Source of the DNA: Catenuloplanes niger
Lineage (GTDB): Bacteria; Actinomycetota; Actinomycetes; Mycobacteriales; Micromonosporaceae
DNA: 64,000 nt
Assembly (NCBI RefSeq): GCF_031458255.1
Contig: NZ_JAVDYC010000001.1
Location: 1,869,001-1,933,000, forward strand
Direction of reading: 5' to 3'
In this document: one piece after another, positions 49,255 through 58,558 of the stretch
Layout of the letters: each line of letters starts with the position of its first letter
How positions within the stretch are numbered: the first letter of the stretch is position 1
Notes under the pieces: model-generated
Databases searched by the model: none
Told to the model about the DNA's origin: nothing
What the model saw: the letters and a program-made list of their open reading frames with translations, nothing else
Translations under genes and position numbers: made by a program

Positions 49255-51063
49255 TCAGACGGGAAGGTCCGAGACCTCCCACACCCAGGCACCACCGACC
49301 AGCCGCGGCTCCCGGCCCAGAAGGTCGGAGACCGTACGTTTCAGGATCTCCGCCTGCGCGTGCCGCTCCCCCAGCACCAGTGCGCCGGCCCTCCAGTATT
49401 TCAGGTCGTCCCGCGCGGCGGCCCGGTCGGCCGGGGTCACCACCGGCGCCCGGCCGGACCGGACGATCTCGAACAGGATGTCGGAGGTGCGGCGGGCCGG
49501 CGCGTTCCAGGTGCCGGTGGGGTCGATCTCACCGTTCGTCGGGCCCATGAAGTAACCGCGCGGCACCGGGGCGTCCAGCGCGGCGAACGCGGCCATCCGC
49601 ATGCCCTCGCGGCCCACCGTCACCTCGGGCAGCGGCACCGGGACCAGCGAGCGGCCGTCCGGCACGAACTCGCGCCACTGGCCGGACGTGATCAGCTCCG
49701 GCATCGGCGTGGCCGGCGCGGTGATCAGCGGCTTCGGCGCGACCGGGAGCAGCGCCACCGTGATCGTCACCCACCAGAGGAGGACACGCCGCCGTGCCGT
49801 GGCCGGATCCGGCTCCTCGTCCCGCGCGCGCAGCACCCGGTCGGTCGCGACGGCCAGCAGGAACGCGCACGCCCAGACCACGACCATGGTGAACCGCGTG
49901 GTGGTGATCAGGTTGATCAGCGGCAGGTGGCTGACGAAGAACAGCGGCATCGGCACCTCGGTGTCCACGCCGCCGACCACCAGCGTCGGCCCGGCGGCGA
50001 TGATCACGAAGACCAGCCCGGTGATCACGACCGCGCGCATCGCCCGCTGCCGCCAGGTCAGCACCGCGCACACCACCAGCAACACCACCAGCGGCAGGCC
50101 GAAGAAGCTGTTGTCCTCGGTCGCGCTGACGCTCAGCGACTCGGCCAGCGCGGTGTGGCCGGCGATCGACTGGCGGGCGTAGAACACGTACGACGCGAGG
50201 TCGGTGACGTAGACGTCCGGCGTGAACGGCAGGCCCCGGTAGTGCTGGCGGCCGAGGAACTGCTGGAACAGCGGGTACGCGAGCAGCACGCCCGAGGTGC
50301 CGGCCGCCACCGCGAGACCGGTCAGCCCGGGCTTCCAGACCGTCCTGATCCGGTCCCGGTGCATCAGCACCCAGCAGACCGTGAAGATCGCGCAGGCCAG
50401 CGCCACGAACAGCAGGATCTCCTCGTTGACGAAGACCTGGGCGGTGATCAGCAGGCCGAGGACGACGCCGTTCCGGACGGCTCCCGCCGGCTCGCGCAGC
50501 ATGGCGACGCGCCAGAACAGGAACGGCACCAGGATCAACACGGTGAAGTTGATGTGCCCGTTCGCGTGGGAGATCATCGTCGGCGCGAACCCGCCCCACA
50601 GCCCGGCCACGAACGCCGCGCTCCGGTGACCGACGAAGTGCCGGCCGAGCACCCAGTACCAGGCCGCGGCCGTGCCGCCCAGCCCGATCGTGATCAGCAG
50701 CGCCATCGACACGCCCGGGCCGAACCAGTGCGTGATCGGCGAGACCGGGATGCCCAGCGCCAGGATCGACGTGTTCGCCATCATGTTGATGCCGTCCGGG
50801 AAGTTCAGCCGGTCCGTGTAGAACAGCCCCTCCCCGTGGAAGACGGCCCGCTCCGCGTGCGCGAGCACGAACAGGAAGAAGCCGTGGTCGTCCTCGTTCG
50901 CCGCCAGCACCCGGCCACCCGGGTCCGCCCACAGGCGCGAGGTGACCAGCACCGACAGCGCCGCATAGACCACGCCGGCTATCACGTCCCAACGACGGTG
51001 GGATCCGGGCCGGCCGTCGGGCTTCGGCGTCGCTTCCTCGGGCGCACTGTCCAGGACTCGCAC
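49255..51063 (-). CDS. Large polytopic membrane protein, GT-C-like
   Basis: About 602 residues with 10-12 transmembrane helices and a soluble C-terminal region of about 130 residues. The segment LNFPDGINMMANTSILALGIPVSPI after a first loop with ANEDDHGFFLF resembles acidic-residue loops of lipid-linked GT-C glycosyltransferases. The function is uncertain; it may be a mannosyl- or arabinosyl-like transferase or only fold-related. The GTG at 51063 starts shortly before the first helix; frames beginning further upstream overlap the divergent hydrolase gene. Confidence 0.7.
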   Translation of the reverse strand: MRVLDSAPEEATPKPDGRPGSHRRWDVIAGVVYAALSVLVTSRLWADPGGRVLAANEDDHGFFLFVLAHAERAVFHGEGLFYTDRLNFPDGINMMANTSILALGIPVSPITHWFGPGVSMALLITIGLGGTAAAWYWVLGRHFVGHRSAAFVAGLWGGFAPTMISHANGHINFTVLILVPFLFWRVAMLREPAGAVRNGVVLGLLITAQVFVNEEILLFVALACAIFTVCWVLMHRDRIRTVWKPGLTGLAVAAGTSGVLLAYPLFQQFLGRQHYRGLPFTPDVYVTDLASYVFYARQSIAGHTALAESLSVSATEDNSFFGLPLVVLLVVCAVLTWRQRAMRAVVITGLVFVIIAAGPTLVVGGVDTEVPMPLFFVSHLPLINLITTTRFTMVVVWACAFLLAVATDRVLRARDEEPDPATARRRVLLWWVTITVALLPVAPKPLITAPATPMPELITSGQWREFVPDGRSLVPVPLPEVTVGREGMRMAAFAALDAPVPRGYFMGPTNGEIDPTGTWNAPARRTSDILFEIVRSGRAPVVTPADRAAARDDLKYWRAGALVLGERHAQAEILKRTVSDLLGREPRLVGGAWVWEVSDLPV

Positions 51064-51148
51064 CCGCGCATCATGCCAGAACCCGCGTCCCGCGTCCCGG
51101 TCGCTACGCTGGGACCTGATTCGATCATCGATGGGGACGGGGTCGCTC

Positions 51149-51805
51149 GTGACGTACACCGGTCATGTCTCACCGGGGTCCGCCCCGGCCGTGCGCGAAC
51201 TGCCCGCGCTGACCATCACGAAGCAGTCCGTCGGCGGCGCCTTCGACAACAACGCCTACCTGCTGCGCTGCACCGCCACCGGCGCCCAGCTGCTGATCGA
51301 TGCCGCGAACGACGCCGCCGTGCTGCTCGGGCTGGCCGGCGAGGCCGGGCTGGAGACCGTGGTGACCACGCACGCGCACGGCGATCACTGGGGCGCGCTG
51401 GCCGAGGTGGTCGCCGCCACCGGAGCCGCGTCCGTCGCGCACCGGGACGATGCCCCGGACCTGCCGGTCGTCACCCGTACGGTGGAGGACGGCGACACCA
51501 TCACGGTCGGCGAGGTCGCGCTCGAGGTGATCCACCTGGTCGGCCACACGCCGGGCTCGATCGCGCTGCTCTACCAGGACCCCGGCGGTACGCCGCACCT
51601 GTGGACCGGCGACTCGCTCTTCCCCGGCGGCGTCGGCAACACCCGCGGCGACCGGGCCGCCTTCGACTCCCTGATCACCGACGTCGAGACCAAGCTCTTC
51701 GCCCGCCTCCCCGACTCCACCTGGTTCTACCCCGGCCACGGCGACGACTCCACCCTCGGCCACGAACGCCCGTCCCTCCCCGAATGGCGCACCCGCGGCT
51801 GGTAA
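51149..51805 (+). CDS. MBL-fold metallo-hydrolase
   Basis: About 218 residues of the metallo-beta-lactamase fold. Metal motifs are THAHGDHWG (HxHxDH), HLVGHTPGSI and the C-terminal GHGDDSTLGHE, with an Asp in WTGDSLFPGG. It resembles glyoxalase II-like or hydroxyacylglutathione hydrolase-like small hydrolases; the substrate is unknown. GTG 51149 follows a GGGGACGGGG site, while ATG 51131 is an alternative. It diverges from the GT-C-like gene. Confidence 0.88.
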   Translation: MTYTGHVSPGSAPAVRELPALTITKQSVGGAFDNNAYLLRCTATGAQLLIDAANDAAVLLGLAGEAGLETVVTTHAHGDHWGALAEVVAATGAASVAHRDDAPDLPVVTRTVEDGDTITVGEVALEVIHLVGHTPGSIALLYQDPGGTPHLWTGDSLFPGGVGNTRGDRAAFDSLITDVETKLFARLPDSTWFYPGHGDDSTLGHERPSLPEWRTRGW

Positions 51806-51816
51806 CCGCTTCGGGC

Positions 51817-52221
51817 TCACACGCTGATGACCTTGACCATGGCCTCCAGGCCGACGAAGTCTCCGGCGTTGCGGGTGTAGAGCGGCAGGTCGCGCGCCGA
51901 CGCGATCGCGGCGATCATCAGGTCGATGCGGCGAGGTCTCGGGTCGCGCCTCGCCTCGACGGTCAGGCCCACGAGCGTGCCGAAACGCGCGGCGGCCGCC
52001 CCGTCGAACGGCAGCGGCTCGAACGAGTCGATCGCCGCGCCCAGCATCTCCATGCGCGCGGCCCGGGTGGCGGCGTCCTTGGCCATCCCGACGCCCTGAT
52101 GCAGCTCCGCCAGGGTGACGGCGGTCAGCTCGGGGATCCGGGGCAGGATCGCCGGATCGACGGCGTCGATGTCGATATAGGCGCACGTGTCCAGCACGCC
52201 GTACTCGTACCGCTCAACCAC
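51817..52221 (-). CDS. PIN-domain toxin of a type II toxin-antitoxin pair
   Basis: About 134 residues. PIN-domain features are the N-terminal Asp in [12 protein letters not shown], Glu in [11 protein letters not shown], and Asp residues in [25 protein letters not shown]. VapC-like PIN toxins cut RNA, often tRNA. GTG 52221 gives a GGGAG site and 8-base overlap with the antitoxin stop; ATG 52242 would overlap 29 bases. Paired with the upstream Phd-like antitoxin. Confidence 0.85.
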   Translation of the reverse strand: MVERYEYGVLDTCAYIDIDAVDPAILPRIPELTAVTLAELHQGVGMAKDAATRAARMEMLGAAIDSFEPLPFDGAAAARFGTLVGLTVEARRDPRPRRIDLMIAAIASARDLPLYTRNAGDFVGLEAMVKVISV

Positions 52222-52495
52222 GGTGCCGCTCCCAGGGATCATCCTGATCGCCGATCCGGTCCTCGGTGCCGAAGAACTCGTCGGCCTCCCGTCGCATCCG
52301 GGCGTGATCGACCTTGGGAAGCCGCTTGTGCCGCTCGACCAGTTCCTCCGCCGTGAGACGCCGGCGGCGGGCCAAGGGGCGGACTTCGGCGATCTCCACC
52401 CCGTTCCGGGTGATGTGGTAGGTCTCGCCGGCCTCCACCGCGTCCATGACCGCGGCAGAGTTGTTCCGGAACTCCCGCTGGCTGATGACCTTCAT
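52214..52495 (-). CDS. Phd/YefM-family antitoxin
   Basis: 93 residues. The N-terminal [40 protein letters not shown] is the classical Phd/YefM DNA-binding fold, followed by a toxin-neutralising C-terminal tail ([14 protein letters not shown]). Such antitoxins repress their own operon. The stop overlaps the toxin start. Confidence 0.88.
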   Translation of the reverse strand: MKVISQREFRNNSAAVMDAVEAGETYHITRNGVEIAEVRPLARRRRLTAEELVERHKRLPKVDHARMRREADEFFGTEDRIGDQDDPWERHRG

Positions 52496-52569
52496 GCCTT
52501 CACCGTAGCGAGCCGTAGCACAGCGCGCTACGTCTCGAACGGCTGATGCCGGAAGCCCTCGTCGACCGG

Positions 52570-52827
52570 TTATCGGCCGGTGGGCTCGGCGACGCGACGG
52601 GAGCCGCTGTCGAGCCAGGCATCGAGTGCGATCTTTCTGATGAGCCAGCGAGCGCCGAGCCGATTGCCCGGTAGTTCCCCCTCCTGAAGTCCGGCTATGA
52701 CCTCCGCGACATCGACACCCAGGTAGTCAGCGGTCTGACGAGCCGACAACACCGGCGGAAGCGAGCCTTCATCGTCGTGGGGCGCGGAACCCGCAGAGCG
52801 CGGTGCTCGCCGCGCGGGATCGGACAC
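52570..52827 (-). CDS. Excisionase-type helix-turn-helix protein
   Basis: 85 residues. After a disordered N-terminus comes [49 protein letters not shown], the MerR-like/excisionase DNA-binding pattern. No integrase or other mobile-element gene is seen nearby, so it may be a free-standing regulator or a remnant. The starting GTG is at 52827. It lies directly next to the toxin-antitoxin pair but has its own spacing (74 bases). Confidence 0.72.
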   Translation of the reverse strand: MSDPARRAPRSAGSAPHDDEGSLPPVLSARQTADYLGVDVAEVIAGLQEGELPGNRLGARWLIRKIALDAWLDSGSRRVAEPTGR

Positions 52828-52857
52828 CTCACCAGAAGGCGGCCGCCGGCGGGTTGT

Positions 52858-54489
52858 TCAGAAGACGGTGCCGGCGTCGGTGGGGATCAGGGTGTCGAGG
52901 CAGCGTTCGACCAGGGCGGCGACGGTGAGGGCGGGGTTGCAGGCGGCGGTGGAGCCGGGGATGAGGGAGGCGTCGAGGACGTAGAGGCCGGGGTGGTCGT
53001 GGACCCGGCCGAAGAGGTCGCAGGCGCGGTCCAGGACGGCGCCGCCCAGCGGGTGGAACGTGTAGGGCTCCAGCGCGTTCATGTCGAGCAGGCCGTAGGG
53101 CGCGGCCGCGGCGGCGGACAGCAGGCCGTCGAGCACCGGGATGCCGGTCGCCGGCGGGTGGGGACCGGGGGTGGGCGTACCGGCGACCAGGGTTTGCAGG
53201 GTGTCGCGGATCGCGGCCTGCGCCGCGGCATCGGCGGTGGACGGCCAGGTCAGGCGGGTGTCGTCGGTGAGCGGGTCGTACCGGAAGTGACCGGCCGGCT
53301 CGCAGAGGCCGATGCCGGGCAGCGGCATCGCGTGCGTCTCGACCGGGAACGGCGCGGGGCCGAACTCGACGGTGACCGCCCGCGCCGGGTCGGCCCAGCG
53401 GGTGATCGCGACGCTGGTCGGACCGCCCTGGTACGGCCCGGTCGGCGACGGGATCAGCGCACGCAGGTAGAGGCGCAGGCCGTTGTTGCCCCAGTGCCGA
53501 CCGATCTCGTCGGTCAGGCGCGGCAGCGCGCCGGTCTCCCGGGCCCGGACCAGCAGCCGGGTGGTGCCCATCGAGCCGGCGGCCAGGATCAGCGCGTCGG
53601 CGGTCAGGACCAGATCAGCCACGGGTACGCCGTCCTCGGTGATCTGCCGGGCACGGATCTCGTAGCGGCCCTGGGCGGCGGCCGCGATGTCCGTGACCAC
53701 GTGCAGCGGCCGCACCTCGGCCAGACCGGACGCCTCGGCCCAGGCGAGATAGTTGCGGTCCACGGAGGTACGGGCGCCGCTGTTGATGCCGGTCAGGTAC
53801 TCGCCGATCGAGGCCGCGGGTACCGCGGTACCGGCCAGTTCGTCGCGCACCACGGACCAGTCGCAGGCCTCGTCCAGGCGGGCCGTGGGTAGGCCGGCCC
53901 GGGCGGCCTGGTCGAGGAAGAGCCGGGTGGGCGCGTACCGCCGGTTGGCGAGCACGTCGTCCGGGATCCGCTGCGCGCCGATCCGCGCCCGGACCCGTGG
54001 GTAGTGCACGTCGGCCAGCTCCTGGTAGTCGACGCCGGACGGCATCACCCGGCTGAAGACGTCGCCGTCCGGCTGCAGCATGACGCCGTCGACCAGCGAC
54101 AACCCGCCCACGCCGGCCCCGGTGATCACGTCCATGCCGTCGCCGCGGACACGCTCGAAGAGACCGGCGTACGGCCGGTAGACCACCGGTGGCATGCCGG
54201 GATAGACCGGCGTGGGCGTGAACCAGGACGAGCGGCGGTCGGGCGCGAGGAACGGCGGGAACGTGTCACCGCCCGGCAGCACCGGCCAGCGCCGCCCCCG
54301 CTCCAGCACCAGGCTCCGGACCCCGGCCTCGGCCAGCCGGTACGCCGCGATCGCCCCGCCGTACCCGGACCCGACGATGACCACCCGGTGGTGTTCCCGT
54401 CGCGGCCCGGCCGGACCGGCGGGAATGGACGGCAGCATCGCGGCGGCGCCCAGCGCCAGCACGTTCCGGCGGGTCAGTTCGACGGCCAC
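52858..54489 (-). CDS. GMC flavoprotein, class I cholesterol oxidase-like
   Basis: 543 residues. A twin-arginine signal (TRRNVLALGAAAMLPSIPAG) is followed by the FAD motif VIVGSGYGGAIAAYRLAEAG with VLERG, then DMDVITG-type region MDVITGAGVGGLSLVDG, and C-terminal YTFHPLGGAVL plus LIPGSTAACNPALTVAALVER. These segments line up with streptomycete cholesterol oxidase, including the catalytic His (HPLGG) and Asn (CNPALT) positions, so the product is probably an exported FAD sterol oxidase or close relative. The substrate is inferred only. Confidence 0.85.
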   Translation of the reverse strand: MAVELTRRNVLALGAAAMLPSIPAGPAGPRREHHRVVIVGSGYGGAIAAYRLAEAGVRSLVLERGRRWPVLPGGDTFPPFLAPDRRSSWFTPTPVYPGMPPVVYRPYAGLFERVRGDGMDVITGAGVGGLSLVDGVMLQPDGDVFSRVMPSGVDYQELADVHYPRVRARIGAQRIPDDVLANRRYAPTRLFLDQAARAGLPTARLDEACDWSVVRDELAGTAVPAASIGEYLTGINSGARTSVDRNYLAWAEASGLAEVRPLHVVTDIAAAAQGRYEIRARQITEDGVPVADLVLTADALILAAGSMGTTRLLVRARETGALPRLTDEIGRHWGNNGLRLYLRALIPSPTGPYQGGPTSVAITRWADPARAVTVEFGPAPFPVETHAMPLPGIGLCEPAGHFRYDPLTDDTRLTWPSTADAAAQAAIRDTLQTLVAGTPTPGPHPPATGIPVLDGLLSAAAAAPYGLLDMNALEPYTFHPLGGAVLDRACDLFGRVHDHPGLYVLDASLIPGSTAACNPALTVAALVERCLDTLIPTDAGTVF

Positions 54490-54830
54490 GGCAGCTCCTC
54501 AGCGGGTCGGCTGCACGCATTCTGAACCCGTCGGCATCTCGACGCATGTCGATCAACGGACCGGGTCCCGGACGGCGAACGCGGTCGAACGGGCCGACGT
54601 CACGCCGCGAGTGCGTGGCGGAGGCGGTCACGGAGGGCACGGGTCTCCGGGGCCGCGGACGCGCCGACCTGGGAGCGGAGCAGGTCGACCGTCGAGGTCC
54701 GCATCACCACCGGCAACGCCGCCCTCGGCGCCTGGACCAACGACACCTCCGGCACCGACCTGGTCGTCCTGGACGACTTCCTCTACGGAGAGCCCAGGGC
54801 TCTCTCCTGACGCACCGCACGACGACGATG

Positions 54831-54866
54831 CGGCAGTGGCCGGGGTTGCCGCCCCGGCCACTGCCG
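54831..54866. terminator. Strong hairpin in the 54.8 kb intergenic region
   Basis: A perfect 15-bp stem (cggcagtggccgggg 54831-54845, complement 54852-54866) with loop ttgccg. It has no T run. It could terminate a short or decayed gene ending at 54810. Confidence 0.6.
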
Positions 54867-55045
54867 TCGCACACCGGCCCCGGCCCGTTGAGGCCGATCG
54901 ATCTGAGGACCGATCTCGATACCCGGCCGGGACAGTTCGTCCTGACCGGATCGTCCCGGCTCCCGGCGCCGCGGTCGCCGGCGGATGCGCTTCCCGGCCA
55001 CATGGAGATCATCGAGCGGTGGCCGTTCGCGGCGACGGGCGCAAG

Positions 55046-55051
55046 TAGAGT
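55046..55051 (+). promoter_or_regulatory. -10 element (TAGAGT), leaderless start of the helicase
   Basis: TAGAGT ends 8 bases before the ATG at 55060; no convincing -35 is found. Confidence 0.4.
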
Positions 55052-55059
55052 GGCGCGCG

Positions 55060-57771
55060 ATGGACCCGCGGAAGATCCTTGTGGCGCTTGCCGACCTGGC
55101 ACCGGCCAGGTCGGAGCTGGTGCTGGACGTGAGCCGGGCGGGGCAGCCGTTCGCCTGGCTGGAGGAGCCGGAGCGGGCGCCGGCGGGGCGGGTCGGTGAC
55201 CGGTTCGCCGGGCTGGACGCGCTGCACCGGGAGGAGCGGGTGCTGCGGCGCGGCCTGGGCTGGGTGCTGGGCAGCACGGAGATCGGCGGGGTGCGGCGGC
55301 GGGTGCGGGTGCCGCTGGTGTCCCAGCCGGTACGGGTCGAGCGCGGACTGCGCGGGCGGCTGCTGCCGGCCGGGGACCTGGAGATCACGCCGCTGCTGGC
55401 GGACCGGGGACTGGCGGCGCGGTTCGAGGAGGCGTCCGGGCTCGGCGGCCCGGGGTGGCTGACCGCGCCCGGCACCAAGGCGTGGATCTCGTCGCTGGCG
55501 TGGGCCGCGGAGCTGCCGGTGCGCGACGTGCTGGAGCCGCCGGTGCGCAAGGCGCCCGCGGAGCACCTGGTGGCGTACGCGGTGGCCGCGCTCTACGTCG
55601 CCCGGGACGTGGCCTCGACCGGCCCCCGTGACACGCTGCTGACCTGGTCCAACCGCACCGGCCTGGAGCACACCGCGCTCGACGCCGTCTACCGCGGCAC
55701 GGACGGCGGCACCGGCCGCGACACGGACGCGGAGGACGTCGGCGAGCGTGTGCTCTCGCCCCTTCCGCTGAACGCGGCGCAGCGGACCGTGGTCGCCCGC
55801 AGCCGCCGGGAGCGCGTGGTCGTCGTGTCCGGGCCGCCGGGCAACGGCAAGTCGCACGCGGTGGTCGCGGCCGCGCTGGACACCGTGGACCGCGGCGGCT
55901 CGGTCCTGATCGCCACCCAGTCACGGCACGCGGCCGAGGTGCTGGGCGGGCTGCTGGACCGCTATCCCGGCCCGGTCCCGGTGCTGTTCGGCGACGCGGA
56001 GCGGCGCGAGGAGATCGCCACGAAACTCACCGCCGGCCTGGGCGAGGGCGTCCCGCGGAGCCGCCTGGCCGAGGACGCGCGCCACGCCGCCGAGGCCGCC
56101 GAGACCGTGGCGCGCACCGAGCGGGAGATCACCGCGGCGCTGACCCGGGAGGCGCTGGCCGAGCGGCTGGAGGAGTGGCTTCCGCTGCTGCCCGCGCTGC
56201 GCGCCGACGTACCCGCGGTCTTCGCCCCCGGTTTTGATCTCGACCGTGCCCGGCGGCTGCACGACGAGGCGACCGGCGAGGCACCCGGCTGGTGGCGGGC
56301 CTGGCGTCGCCGCCGCGCGGCGGCTCGGCTGCGCGAACTGCACGAGGACCACGACCGCGTGGGTACGGCGTTGCGGGCCGCCGCGAGCGTGCGCGCCGCG
56401 GCGGAGCTGGCCGCGTCCGGCGGCACCGACCTGGCCGGCCGCTGGGACGCGCTGGCCCGCGCGGACGACGCGCTCGCGGCCGCGACCGGCACCCGGATGC
56501 GGCACGACGCGACCAGCGCGGCCCGCTGGGACGCCGCCGCCCGCCGGAGCGCGTCCGCGCTGGCCGCCGCGCTGCGGGCCGGACGCGCCCGCCGCCGCGA
56601 GGCGCTGGCCGCGCTGGACGCGACGGCGCTGGTCCGGGCGCTGCCGCTGTGGGTCGGGACGGTCACGGACGCGGAGGACCTGCTGCCGGCCGTACCGGCG
56701 CTGTTCGATCTGGTGATCCTGGACGAGGCCGCGCACATCGACCAGCTGCGGGCCGCGCCGGTGCTGGCCCGCGCCCGCGCCGCGCTGGTCGTCGGCGACC
56801 CGCGCCAGCTGCGGTTCGTCTCGTTCGTCGGCGACGCGGACGTGGCCGTGACACTGGCCGCCCACGGCCTCGGCGGGTACGCGGACCGGCTGGACCTGCG
56901 CCGGATCAGCGCGTTCGACCTGGCCGCCGGCGCGACCGCGGTGACCGTGCTGGACGAGCACTACCGGTCCGTGCCGCACCTGATCGAGTTCTCCGCGCGG
57001 CGCTTCTACGACGACCGGATCGCGCTGGTCACCCGCCATCCGCGCACCGAGGGCACGGACGCGGTCGAGGTCCGCGCGGTCACGCCGGAGACCGAGATCG
57101 AGGCCGTGGTCGCGGAGGTCCGCGCGCTCGCCGGGGAGACCAGCGTCGGAGTGATCACGCCGTTCCGCGCGCACGCGGACGCGCTGGAGGCCGCGCTGCT
57201 GGCCGCGTTCGGCGTCGACGAGATCGAGGCGATGGGACTGCGCGTCGGTACGGTGCACGCGTTCCAGGGCGCGGAGGCGGAGGTCGTGGTGGCCTCGCTC
57301 GCGCTCTCCGACGCGGACCCGGCGTCCCGGCACCGGTTCGCCGCGGACCCGAACCTGTTCAACGTGCTGATCACGCGGGCCCGTCGCCGACTGGTCGTGG
57401 TGACCGCGCAGCGGAACGCGTCCGGGCTGATCGGCGACTTCCTGCGGTACGCCGCGGAACCGCCCCGCCCGGCGCACGCACCGCCGGACGCGGCAAAGGG
57501 CTGGGCCGCGCGACTCGGCCGCGAGCTGGCCGAGTCCGGCGTGCCGGTGCGGGCGGACTACCCGGTCGGCCGGTGGAGCGTGGACCTGTGCGCGGACGAG
57601 GCCGGCCTGATCTGCCGGGTGCACCCGGACGGCCCGGCGGCGCACATCGAACGGCAACGCACGCTGCGGCGCGCGGGCTGGCGGCTGCACGACGCGTTCC
57701 CGACCCGCTGGGACGGTGACGCCGCCCGCGCCGCCCTCGACCTCGCCACGCCCGCCGCACGACACCCGTGA
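55060..57771 (+). CDS. SF1 helicase (Upf1/Dna2-like) with C-terminal nuclease-like region
   Basis: 903 residues. The N-terminal ~225 residues are of unknown fold. Walker A is VSGPPGNGKSHAVV, Walker B LVILDEAAHIDQL, motif III VVGDPRQLRFVS, and later motifs TVLDEHYRSVPHL, HAFQGAEAEVVVASLA and LFNVLITRARRRLVVVTAQ are complete. The last ~90 residues (GWAARLGRELAESGVPVRADYPVGRWSVDLCA … HIERQRTLRRAGWRLHDAFPTRW) follow the DUF559/MTES_1575 helicase-linked nuclease layout, but the usual EVDG core is LICRVHPDG. The nuclease may be inactive. It is a single gene with a leaderless-type start. Confidence 0.83.
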   Translation: MDPRKILVALADLAPARSELVLDVSRAGQPFAWLEEPERAPAGRVGDRFAGLDALHREERVLRRGLGWVLGSTEIGGVRRRVRVPLVSQPVRVERGLRGRLLPAGDLEITPLLADRGLAARFEEASGLGGPGWLTAPGTKAWISSLAWAAELPVRDVLEPPVRKAPAEHLVAYAVAALYVARDVASTGPRDTLLTWSNRTGLEHTALDAVYRGTDGGTGRDTDAEDVGERVLSPLPLNAAQRTVVARSRRERVVVVSGPPGNGKSHAVVAAALDTVDRGGSVLIATQSRHAAEVLGGLLDRYPGPVPVLFGDAERREEIATKLTAGLGEGVPRSRLAEDARHAAEAAETVARTEREITAALTREALAERLEEWLPLLPALRADVPAVFAPGFDLDRARRLHDEATGEAPGWWRAWRRRRAAARLRELHEDHDRVGTALRAAASVRAAAELAASGGTDLAGRWDALARADDALAAATGTRMRHDATSAARWDAAARRSASALAAALRAGRARRREALAALDATALVRALPLWVGTVTDAEDLLPAVPALFDLVILDEAAHIDQLRAAPVLARARAALVVGDPRQLRFVSFVGDADVAVTLAAHGLGGYADRLDLRRISAFDLAAGATAVTVLDEHYRSVPHLIEFSARRFYDDRIALVTRHPRTEGTDAVEVRAVTPETEIEAVVAEVRALAGETSVGVITPFRAHADALEAALLAAFGVDEIEAMGLRVGTVHAFQGAEAEVVVASLALSDADPASRHRFAADPNLFNVLITRARRRLVVVTAQRNASGLIGDFLRYAAEPPRPAHAPPDAAKGWAARLGRELAESGVPVRADYPVGRWSVDLCADEAGLICRVHPDGPAAHIERQRTLRRAGWRLHDAFPTRWDGDAARAALDLATPAARHP

Positions 57772-57808
57772 CCGGGGCAGCGGTCTCGTCCGCACCACCC
57801 GGCGGGGG

Positions 57809-58558
57809 TCAGCCGGTGATGTCCCGGGCCCACGGCAGCATCAGGCGCTCGGCCAGCACGATCGTGTAGAAGAGCGACACGCTGGTCAGCGCGAGCAGCA
57901 CGATCGCGGCGAACGCCATCGGCGTGTCCGCGGACGCGCTGGACAGCACGATCACCGCGCCGAGCCCCTGGTCCGGGTTGGCGATCTCCGCGACCACCGC
58001 GCCGATCACCGCGAGCGAGACCGCGACCTTCAGGCCCACGAAGATCTGCGGCAGCGCCCACGGCAGCCGGACCTTCGCGTACGTCTGCCAGCGGGACGCG
58101 TCCAGCGAGCGGGACAGCTCGGTCAGCTCCACCGGCGTGGCCGTGAGCCCGGCCGCGGACGCCAGCGCGATCGGGAAGAACGAGATCAGCACGACCAGCA
58201 CGATCTTGGGGGACGCGCCGAACCCGAGCCAGACCACGAGCAGCGGGGCGACCGCGGCCTTCGGCACCGCGTTCAGCGCGACCAGCAACGGCAGCACCGC
58301 GTGCTCGACCGGGCGCCACGTGGTGAGCAGGATCGCGAGCGCGATGCCGGCCACCGCCGCGATCACGAACCCGGCCGTGGTCACCGACAGCGTCCGGCCC
58401 AACTCGGTGAGCAGGTAGTGCGGCTCCCGCAGGTACGCGTCGAGGATGTCCGGCGGCGACGGCAGGAAGAACGGGCGCACCCGGAACGCCTCGACCGCCC
58501 ACCACCAGAATCCGAGCACGGTCACGGCCGCGGCCAGCGGCGACAGCACGCGGGTCAC
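57809..58558 (-). CDS. ABC transporter permease (SsuC/TauC/ThiX-like)
   Basis: 249 residues with about six helices and the binding-protein-dependent permease loop EIANPDQGLGAVIVLSSAS (EAA-like region). It fits the nitrate/sulfonate/taurine/pyrimidine importer family. It is last in a three-gene operon after a solute-binding lipoprotein and a methyltransferase, overlapping the latter by 4 bases. No ATPase gene is in this operon. Confidence 0.88.
   Translation of the reverse strand: MTRVLSPLAAAVTVLGFWWWAVEAFRVRPFFLPSPPDILDAYLREPHYLLTELGRTLSVTTAGFVIAAVAGIALAILLTTWRPVEHAVLPLLVALNAVPKAAVAPLLVVWLGFGASPKIVLVVLISFFPIALASAAGLTATPVELTELSRSLDASRWQTYAKVRLPWALPQIFVGLKVAVSLAVIGAVVAEIANPDQGLGAVIVLSSASADTPMAFAAIVLLALTSVSLFYTIVLAERLMLPWARDITG

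Larger units (their letters stand above)
54490..55059. other. Gene-poor stretch between the GMC oxidase and the helicase
   Basis: No start-to-stop gene is convincing. A plus-strand frame ending at 54810 (…VEVRITTGNAALGAWTNDTSG) lacks an ATG, GTG or TTG start and may be a remnant. A strong hairpin follows at 54831-54866, and a small palindrome (ggagagccc) is at 54788-54806. A TAGAGT -10 at 55046-55051 serves the helicase. Confidence 0.45.

Noticed and set aside
54546-55199. Plus-strand frames between the GMC oxidase and helicase
   Set aside because: No conserved motif, poor starts, and overlap with the helicase promoter. One frame ending at 54810 lacks any start codon.
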